DNA from: SAR202 cluster bacterium AC-409-J13_OGT_754m
GTDB taxonomy: Bacteria; Chloroflexota; Dehalococcoidia; Lucifugimonadales; GCA-2712585
Assembly (NCBI GenBank): GCA_009391235.1
Contig: VEXD01000002.1
Span: 1 to 64,000, forward strand
Direction: 5' to 3'
DNA: 64,000 bases
Below the pieces are notes generated by a model. The model was not told where the DNA came from and did not search any database. It worked only from the letters and a program-made list of their open reading frames with translations. Below, piece by piece: positions 57,911 to 64,000 of the stretch (position 1 is the stretch's first letter; each line of letters opens with the position of its first letter). The position numbers and the translations under genes were made by a program.

Positions 57911-58549
57911 ATGGAACTAACATCATGGTTGCAATTAGCTCTGGTTTGTTTGCTTGGGGCTATGTCTCCAGGGCCTAGTTTGGCTGTGGTCATAGGGAAC
58001 TCTTTGTCATTTGGCCGGAGTTATGGGGTTTTCACTAGTCTAGGCCATGGTGTAGGTATTGCTTGGTGGGCTATGGTGACCGCATTTGGATTAGTAGGTA
58101 TTTTAGCGGGTCACAAAGGTTTATTAGTGACGATGCAATTATTGGGGACTGGACTAATAATTTACATTGGATTACGCTCGGTATTTTCAAGTAAGGTATT
58201 AAAAATAGTGGACACGCAAGATGGTCCATCCAGCCCTACTTTACTAATGCGAGCGTGGATAGAGGGATTTCTCTTAGCTTTGTTTAATCCCAAGATTGCT
58301 ATATTTTTCCTAGCTATATTTAGTCAATTGGTTGATTCTAGTTATGGTTGGCAAGAAACTGGGCTTATGGGTGTTACCGCGGCTACAATTGATGCTTTAT
58401 GGTACATAGTTGTATCTATAGCAGTAACTGGCGCAGGCGTTCTGGAGTTTATTAAGAAAAGACAGGTCATTATTAGTAGGATTAGTGGAACTATTCTTAT
58501 TGTTATAGGGTTAAACTTTTTCTTAAGGATGGCAACTACGTTAATTTAA
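57911..58549 (+). CDS. LysE/RhtB family amino acid exporter
   Basis: 212 aa; CLLGAMSPGPSLAVVIGNSLSFGRSYGVFTSLGHGVGIAWWAM, FLLALFNPKIAIFFLAIFSQ. Confidence 0.93.
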   Translation: MELTSWLQLALVCLLGAMSPGPSLAVVIGNSLSFGRSYGVFTSLGHGVGIAWWAMVTAFGLVGILAGHKGLLVTMQLLGTGLIIYIGLRSVFSSKVLKIVDTQDGPSSPTLLMRAWIEGFLLALFNPKIAIFFLAIFSQLVDSSYGWQETGLMGVTAATIDALWYIVVSIAVTGAGVLEFIKKRQVIISRISGTILIVIGLNFFLRMATTLI

Positions 58550-58600
58550 ATTCTTTGGAATCTGTTTATTATGGCCATATCGGCCTTGTGACTAGACGAA

Positions 58601-58645
58601 TGGACCGGAAGAGGGGATTCTAACCCCCGACCTTCTCCTTGGCAA
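58601..58645 (-). pseudogene. 3' fragment of tRNA-Gly(GCC) (anticodon loop to CCA)
   Basis: Minus strand TTGCCAAGGAGAAGGTCGGGGGTTAGAATCCCCTCTTCCGGTCCA; 43/45 identical to the copy at 60240..60284; no 5' half adjacent. Confidence 0.8.
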
Positions 58646-58769
58646 TAACAATGACTGACCCATTAGCTTGCAAATGGATGTAAACCTATGAAGCTATTCA
58701 CGCCTAAATCTATAAGCCTATGTAAGCCAATGGCAATGGGCGTCTGCGACCAAGTCTGCGAATTTGGAA

Positions 58770-59063
58770 TTATGAAAGCAAGATGTCTAGCTGTTGCTCT
58801 ATGGCAGACCGGACGCGTCCTTCAAATGGACGGGCCATAAAAGGTAACTCGGATTCGATGATGATCTCATCATCAGTCACCAGGAAAGTGCCTTTGATAT
58901 TCATGCCATAAGTGTGGAAGGCGAAGCGCAACACGTTACCATCCCATTGCTGTTGTATATTCGAGACATTATCACCAGCCTTTTCCATGAATCCTGGTAG
59001 GATCTGACCGGCCAACTGCACCGCAGAATCCATAGTCATGTTGTGATGGCGTCTGATTTCCAT
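58770..59063 (-). CDS. Polyhydroxyalkanoic acid system (PHA_gran_rgn) family protein
   Basis: 97 aa; MEIRRHHNMTMDSAVQLAGQIL...QWDGNVLRFAFHTYGMNIKGTFLVTDDEIIIESELPFMARPFEGRVRSAIEQQLD. Confidence 0.85.
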   Translation of the reverse strand: MEIRRHHNMTMDSAVQLAGQILPGFMEKAGDNVSNIQQQWDGNVLRFAFHTYGMNIKGTFLVTDDEIIIESELPFMARPFEGRVRSAIEQQLDILLS

Positions 59064-59101
59064 GTTTGCCTCTGGGGGCAGTATAGTCTAATGAACGACT
59101 T

Positions 59102-59145
59102 CCTTCCTTAATATTACTGAGTAATAATAGTAATATTAAGGAAGG
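59102..59145. promoter_or_regulatory. 17-bp perfect inverted repeat hairpin
   Basis: ccttccttaatattact-gagtaataat-agtaatattaaggaagg, between divergent PHA_gran_rgn and DHH genes. Confidence 0.7.
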
Positions 59146-59165
59146 CTAATTCAGGAGATCGAAAA

Positions 59166-59990
59166 ATGAAGGTTCTATACCATGATGGATGTGATGATGG
59201 ATTCGGAGCCGCTTACGCTATTTGGCTCAAACATGGGTACCAAGCCGAATATATTCCAGTCCAGCACGGGCAACCTTTTCCGGATGTCTCATTTGATGAG
59301 ACTGTTTATGTGGTCGACTTCTCGTATCCGCGTGACATACTCCAGAGCGTTGCCGCTCGGTGCAAACTGGTTGTGTTAGATCATCATAAAACTGCAATGG
59401 ATGACTTAGCAGATTTGCCATTCGCACATTTTGATATGAATAAATCTGGTGCTGTCTTGGCATGGGAATATTTTCATCCAAATAAACCCATTCCCCTGTT
59501 ATTGGAATACGTACAAGATTACGACCTATGGACTAAAGAACTCCCTCATACTGAAGAGAATAAAGCCTGGAGGCGATCATTTCCAAGGACATTCGATAGT
59601 TGGAAGGAAATGGATCTAGTTGTTTCTAGTGATTGCAGATGGAAGACAGAAGGGGAAGCGATATTGCGCTCCGAGAGAATACAGATTCAACAGAGAGTTG
59701 CAAAGGCATTTGAAGTAACAATTGACACCCATGTAGTACTTGCAGTAAATGAGACACAACATGGTAGTGAGGTAGCCGGTGAACTCGCCAAGAATACCCG
59801 ATACCCTTTTGGGGCATGCTTTTCTGTACAGGGTGATGGTCTCAAGGTATGGAGTTTACGCTCGGATAGGAATCTAGGAGATTTTGATGTGAGTGCAGTA
59901 GCCAAGTTAAGAGGAGGTGGCGGTCACCGGAACGCGGCCGGATTCAAAGAATCAGCCGAGCACCCAATATTGCTATCTAAGTCCAGTTGA
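59166..59990 (+). CDS. DHH/DHHA1 family phosphoesterase
   Basis: 274 aa; YHDGCDDGFGAAYAIW, VYVVDFSYP, LVVLDHHKTA, C-terminal LRGGGGHRNAAGFK. Confidence 0.9.
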   Translation: MKVLYHDGCDDGFGAAYAIWLKHGYQAEYIPVQHGQPFPDVSFDETVYVVDFSYPRDILQSVAARCKLVVLDHHKTAMDDLADLPFAHFDMNKSGAVLAWEYFHPNKPIPLLLEYVQDYDLWTKELPHTEENKAWRRSFPRTFDSWKEMDLVVSSDCRWKTEGEAILRSERIQIQQRVAKAFEVTIDTHVVLAVNETQHGSEVAGELAKNTRYPFGACFSVQGDGLKVWSLRSDRNLGDFDVSAVAKLRGGGGHRNAAGFKESAEHPILLSKSS

Positions 59991-60239
59991 CGACATTGCC
60001 CTCTACTGACTAAGGGGTAAAACAATGGTTCCATAGGGGGCGACCCATCATGGAACCATTGCCATGGGATAGAAAGTCCCATGTGAATGTCCCATGTGAT
60101 AGACGGGACAGTACAATTGTAACATCTTAGTAAATATAGTTGTTTTTGTCCTGCTCGCGGCTGAAGAATCAATTGGTGCACAAACTGGTGTGCAAAAGGA
60201 GCGGGCTGAGACCAAGTCTGTGGATTCGTGCCTAATAAA

Positions 60240-60284
60240 TGGAGCGGAAGAGGGGATTCTAACCCCCGACCCTCTCCTTGGCAA
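60240..60284 (-). pseudogene. 3' fragment of tRNA-Gly(GCC) (anticodon loop to CCA)
   Basis: Minus strand TTGCCAAGGAGAGGGTCGGGGGTTAGAATCCCCTCTTCCGCTCCA (45 nt); the preceding sequence does not pair to make a 5' half. Confidence 0.8.
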
Positions 60285-60568
60285 TGAGGGGGTTCCCTGT
60301 TTCAGTATAGCCCCACACGTTCCCGTGTACCAAGAAGAGTATCTAACCGTGCCACTTGTGGGGTTCGCTGTACCTCGGTGTTACTGTAAATTTTACTGTA
60401 AAAAGAATTTTGGTATTATTGGTAATGTCGGATAGTAATATTGTAATCGGTTCCCCGCTTCCGTTAAGATGTGCTTCCCCCAGCTTGCGAACTGAATGAC
60501 CCATCCGGAAGTTCCAAAGTAAGAGAGACTCTCAACTCGGCTCAAAACCATCAAACAGAGGTAGTTTC

Positions 60569-61219
60569 ATGAAAAGGATAGTCAGACAAAACAAGATTGC
60601 AAAACAGTTACTTAGTAGCACCAAGTTAGTCCGTATAATACCGGCTTTGCTACTTAGCATGATCCTAAGCATATCGATAGTTGCTTGTGGAGGAGGCAGT
60701 GATGACACTGAGCCTACAGCATCATCAAGTTCAACTGCGATCCAAACGACATCTGACTCCAACGGATCGACAGCTTCATCTCAAGCCGCTAAAGGAGCAT
60801 CTGCATCAGACGAACCAGCCAGAGAAACGAGTGTGGGAACAGCTGAATTCTTTGTCTCTGCTGGCGAATTCGAAAATACGGAGATTGAAGTCAACGCAGG
60901 TGACCTGGTTCGAATTAGATTCCAAGCGGTAGGTAGATCCCAAGGTGAGGGTGATCCTTCTGTATTAGCAGCTTTTTGGGCAGACGAGTCAGAAGGTTCG
61001 GGTGCTAACCTGGGCGGAGGGGTAGGAGAAGGAGAGATTACCTTAGTTGTTTTGGATACCCTGAGTGATACCATTTATTCCGGAGATACAGTCGCTGCCG
61101 ACACAGTAGACATTGATATTGAATTGTCAGGAATTCACATCATTAGTTTTGTAAATATGCATATCTACAAAGCAAATGATGTGTTGGTGGAATGGACTAT
61201 CAATCCAACATCCCAATGA
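60569..61219 (+). CDS. Putative secreted lipoprotein
   Basis: 216 aa; long signal peptide with lipobox SIVACGGG, Ser/Thr-rich linker, beta-rich C-terminal domain. Confidence 0.7.
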   Translation: MKRIVRQNKIAKQLLSSTKLVRIIPALLLSMILSISIVACGGGSDDTEPTASSSSTAIQTTSDSNGSTASSQAAKGASASDEPARETSVGTAEFFVSAGEFENTEIEVNAGDLVRIRFQAVGRSQGEGDPSVLAAFWADESEGSGANLGGGVGEGEITLVVLDTLSDTIYSGDTVAADTVDIDIELSGIHIISFVNMHIYKANDVLVEWTINPTSQ

Positions 61220-61309
61220 GAAGACTTAGGCCTCTCTGTATATCACAGAGTTTAGCAACCAAGGAAAGACGTCTAGCCTTATCATGATCCTCGGCTAGTA
61301 GGGTGCCAA

Positions 61310-61714
61310 TCAACGATTTATCATCAGCGTGGCGGTACTTTTAAAGTAGTCCTCCATTTGTGTGGAGTCATCCACCGAAATCTCCATAGAGTCCAGTGCG
61401 GAGATCATGTGTGTCACCCATGTGTCCCTTTCTTCCTGGCCTATGGGAAATTGCATGTGGCGATGGCGAAGTCTAGGGTGGCCCCGCTCCAGGAAATATC
61501 GGTGTGGCCCTCCCCAGTACTGCGACAGGAAAGCGGCTAGGTGGGCTTTACCTGGCTCCAGGTCTTCTGGATAGAGGGATCGTAGAGAGAGGTCCGCTTC
61601 TACAAACTCATAGAATCGTTCAACAAGTTCCACAAAGAACTCATGCCCTCCCACTCGTTCGTATGTGGTGGCAACTTCATTTTGGAAACCTGAATTATCT
61701 TGAGGTGTATTCAT
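61310..61714 (-). CDS. Truncated hemoglobin, group II (GlbO-like)
   Basis: 134 aa; VGGHEFFVELVERFYEFVEAD..LRSLYP, FLSQYWGGPHRYFLERGHPRLRHRHMQFPIG. Confidence 0.93.
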   Translation of the reverse strand: MNTPQDNSGFQNEVATTYERVGGHEFFVELVERFYEFVEADLSLRSLYPEDLEPGKAHLAAFLSQYWGGPHRYFLERGHPRLRHRHMQFPIGQEERDTWVTHMISALDSMEISVDDSTQMEDYFKSTATLMINR

Positions 61715-61739
61715 ACCTATAAAAAAGGAATTAATCCTC

Positions 61740-61832
61740 TCACCACTCCTTGTCTTTAGAACGAATCACCGAATAAACAAGAATCCCTACTATTAGAACA
61801 AATATACCTAATGCGCCCCACAGTAAGTTCAT
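61740..61832 (-). CDS. 30-aa single-TM microprotein
   Basis: Manual translation MNLLWGALGIFVLIVGILVYSVIRSKDKEW*; SD aaggag 7 nt upstream of the ATG; between co-directional globin and 78-aa membrane genes. Below the ORF-track cut-off. Confidence 0.6.
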   Translation of the reverse strand: MNLLWGALGIFVLIVGILVYSVIRSKDKEW

Positions 61833-61848
61833 GATTTACTCCTTATGC

Positions 61849-62085
61849 TCACGCTCTTTGGTTAGCAATAACCCAGTAGCCTGCTAGAAAGATTACAGCT
61901 AAGCATGCAAACAAAGTTATCGTCCATAATATAAAACTTGGCTTGCTAATTTCTTCCTGTTTCCTAATTACACGACCATCCTCAATAACAACAACTTCAC
62001 CATTTCTCCGTACGTTATAAAGGAAAAAAGCTATGCCTGCGACAGCTAAACTTATTAAGATTGTTCTAATCAAATCCCAATCCAA
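61849..62085 (-). CDS. Small two-TM membrane protein
   Basis: 78 aa; MDWDLIRTILISLAVAGIAFFLYNVRRNGEVVVIEDGRVIRKQEEISKPSFILWTITLFACLAVIFLAGYWVIANQRA. Confidence 0.7.
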   Translation of the reverse strand: MDWDLIRTILISLAVAGIAFFLYNVRRNGEVVVIEDGRVIRKQEEISKPSFILWTITLFACLAVIFLAGYWVIANQRA

Positions 62086-62133
62086 TACAGTAATATTACT
62101 AGTAATACTTGTCAGTTGCTTTTGGGTATTTTG

Positions 62134-62394
62134 TCATTGCGTGAGTCTCTTCACTCTCATAGAAGCCTTTCTCAAGGATATTAGCATCGGCCGGAAGCTG
62201 AGTACGTTGTCTACAATTGGTTTGGAGATTTGACCTCGTTGCCACCCCAACAGTAGTTGCACCAGCACCTCTGTTATAGCTTCCTCATCATCTCGGCACT
62301 CCTGAATAGACCTTTTCCAACTTTCAACTTCGGAAGCCCTTTCACCAGCTTCTGCGCCCCGCTCTACGCTGCTATCTTCGTTAGACCTTTTCAT
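62134..62394 (-). CDS. Small hypothetical protein
   Basis: 86 aa charged ORF, co-directional with the membrane/globin genes; no family recognised. Confidence 0.45.
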   Translation of the reverse strand: MKRSNEDSSVERGAEAGERASEVESWKRSIQECRDDEEAITEVLVQLLLGWQRGQISKPIVDNVLSFRPMLISLRKASMRVKRLTQ

Positions 62395-62411
62395 GCCTCT
62401 ATATTACACTA

Positions 62412-62456
62412 AGCGTCTACTGAACGGGTAAGCTGGAGTAACCGCCTACTGGCAGT
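62412..62456. repeat. 45-bp dispersed direct repeat, copy 1
   Basis: agcgtctactgaacgggtaagctggagtaaccgcctactggcagt; 41/45 identical to 63214..63258. Confidence 0.85.
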
Positions 62457-62541
62457 CCTTTTCCTTGGTCTTACTGTAAAAAGAATGTTGTAGTAATATG
62501 TACCATGATAATATCTTAAGGCTAAATATGAAGGAGGAGTC

Positions 62542-62811
62542 ATGAAAATTATAATCAGTTCGGAACTTACAAAAGGTTACGAGCTTTGGAAAAATCTTTT
62601 TTTGAGTACAGATTCTCAAAGAGAAAAATATGGGGTTAAAGTTTTGGCATATGGTCATGCCCAAGATAATGAAAATAAAATTTACCAAGTTCTTGAAGTA
62701 GAGTCTATGGAGAGAATGCAAGAAGGTTTGCAAGACCCTGAGATAGCTAAACTTAGAACAGATGCAGGTGTTAATTTAGATTCTCAAGAAGTTGTATTCT
62801 TAGTTGAGTGA
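62542..62811 (+). CDS. Small hypothetical protein (paralogue of 62919..63212)
   Basis: 89 aa; IYQVLEVESMERMQEGLQDPEIAKLRTDAGVNLDSQEVVFLVE; SD aaggaggag. Confidence 0.7.
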   Translation: MKIIISSELTKGYELWKNLFLSTDSQREKYGVKVLAYGHAQDNENKIYQVLEVESMERMQEGLQDPEIAKLRTDAGVNLDSQEVVFLVE

Positions 62812-62825
62812 GATAAGGCTAACAG

Positions 62826-62862
62826 GTATTACTCAGTAATTTTAGTAATTACTGAGTAATAC
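62826..62862. repeat. 16-bp perfect inverted repeat hairpin
   Basis: gtattactcagtaatt-ttagt-aattactgagtaatac. Confidence 0.75.
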
Positions 62863-62918
62863 TCGACAATCTATCTCGGGTCTTTATAATCTAAATTGAG
62901 AATAGGAAGGGAAAAGAA

Positions 62919-63212
62919 ATGAGATTTCTGACAACATTCAAAAAAACCAAAGAATGCAGCTTTGAAAGCTGGTTGAAACTAGTTGATGACTTAAAGTCTC
63001 ATATGCAAAAAAATGGACTAAAGCTAATAGTGGCAACGGAAACCGAAGATGGAACAAGAATTTATGATATAGCTGAAGCGGAAACTATGGAAGGCATCAC
63101 GGCATTTATGTCTGACCCAGAGGTAATTAGAATGAGACAAGAAGCTGGTGTAGATACTGATAGCCAAGAAGTAGTCAGTGCCGTAAGTGAATATCACATC
63201 TTTCAGAATTAA
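62919..63212 (+). CDS. Small hypothetical protein (paralogue of 62542..62811)
   Basis: 97 aa; IYDIAEAETMEGITAFMSDPEVIRMRQEAGVDTDSQEVVSAVSEY aligns with the previous ORF. Confidence 0.7.
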   Translation: MRFLTTFKKTKECSFESWLKLVDDLKSHMQKNGLKLIVATETEDGTRIYDIAEAETMEGITAFMSDPEVIRMRQEAGVDTDSQEVVSAVSEYHIFQN

Positions 63213-63213
63213 T

Positions 63214-63258
63214 AGCGTCTATTGAACGGGTCAGCTGCAGTAACCGTCTACTGGCAGT
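63214..63258. repeat. 45-bp dispersed direct repeat, copy 2
   Basis: agcgtctattgaacgggtcagctgcagtaaccgtctactggcagt; four mismatches to copy 1. Confidence 0.85.
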
Positions 63259-63355
63259 ACGTATACGTTGAACGGTTATGCCTATACCGAATGTAAGCGT
63301 GATTAATGGCGATGCAGTTTGAAGTTTATGCGCTAGCGCCTTCTGAGTTATCAGT

Positions 63356-63904
63356 TCACTCTGCTCTTCTCATAGTGAATATTCCCAAGATGACTAAAAC
63401 TAGACTATTAAGCATCCATAAAGGTATCACAATGCTTTCACCGTTGTTTGATAAAAACTCAGGACTCGAGATAGCAATAGAAGCAAACGTTACTAAGGAG
63501 ACAACTGATAATAAACCCGATAGCCATTTAGGGAAAAGGTTGGTTTGTAAATATCCTATTCCAGTTATGAAATATCCAAGATACATAATAGACCAAGCTG
63601 TCATTCCAACCGCTTCTGCAATTAAGTCAGATTCGGCGCTTATTTCTGTACTGTTTATAGCATCTCCAACAAGTCCCATGGTCAAACCAACAACTATTAT
63701 TAGTAATCCTGTATCAATGAAAGGATTTCTTGCAACATTCCTTGTCATCATAAAAGCTAGTGGGATAGTAACCAATGCATAAGCAGCAATTTTTTCTGTA
63801 TGCGCCGTACCTAGAAGTCCTGTTTCGCCTAGAACCATATAAACAGCGATTGAACCAAGACCCGCGATTATAAACAATATTCCATTCATCATTTTAGCTG
63901 TCAT
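63356..63904 (-). CDS. Multi-TM hypothetical membrane protein
   Basis: 182 aa with about 6 hydrophobic helices; no family recognised. Confidence 0.65.
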   Translation of the reverse strand: MTAKMMNGILFIIAGLGSIAVYMVLGETGLLGTAHTEKIAAYALVTIPLAFMMTRNVARNPFIDTGLLIIVVGLTMGLVGDAINSTEISAESDLIAEAVGMTAWSIMYLGYFITGIGYLQTNLFPKWLSGLLSVVSLVTFASIAISSPEFLSNNGESIVIPLWMLNSLVLVILGIFTMRRAE

Positions 63905-64000
63905 AATTTACCGTCCTAAAACTATATTTTATCATTTCATAATAAGTCCCAGCTACAAGTTTTTCGGCTGTTGTTAGGTAGGTAGCGGATATATATCTAT

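Noticed and set aside
60190-60435. ORF track 81 aa (GAEEGILTPDPLLGNE...)
   Set aside because: This is the antisense of a tRNA-Gly 3' fragment, a common source of spurious ORFs; not a protein gene.
1-64000. CRISPR array, rRNA operon, prophage structural genes, transposase
   Set aside because: No regularly spaced repeats, rRNA-like segments, phage structural genes or DDE/tyrosine recombinase ORFs seen in the window.

Overview
This 64 kb window comes from an AT-rich bacterial chromosome. The gene repertoire suggests a marine SAR202/Dehalococcoidia-like Chloroflexota: a minimal rsmH-ftsA-ftsZ division cluster with no mur genes, and adjacent CoA-transferase III, ornithine cyclodeaminase and MaoC-like genes. 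The taxonomy is inference only. Main blocks: yajQ; a BNR-repeat protein; ftsZ/ftsA/rsmH; a pheA-Trk potassium operon; gltX/rluD/lspA; trpA-aroH-aroF; a cupredoxin/Cys-cluster membrane trio; a probable CoA-dependent catabolic cluster (28.4-37.3 kb); tat genes; an RlmD-Maf fusion; trxA; tRNA-Sec; MNT/HEPN; PhzF; a two-domain rhodanese; amidase; SRAP; D-aminoacylase; a liv ABC transporter with a fused LivHM permease; and an accessory 58.5-63.3 kb region with tRNA-Gly fragments, repeats and hairpins. The most important observation is that the rhodanese ORF (46675..47391, minus) stops at a UGA exactly where its catalytic Cys should be. Reading through the UGA gives ...[49 protein letters not shown], a complete C-terminus. 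A SECIS-like hairpin (7 bp + 5 bp, GGC apical loop) begins at the UGA, and a well-folded tRNA-Sec (anticodon UCA) lies about 2 kb away. This points to a selenocysteine rhodanese that a standard gene caller would truncate. Other notable items are the RlmD-Maf fusion, a tatC gene with no canonical start codon upstream of its conserved N-terminus, and two 45-nt 3'-halves of tRNA-Gly(GCC) flanking a 1.6 kb segment.
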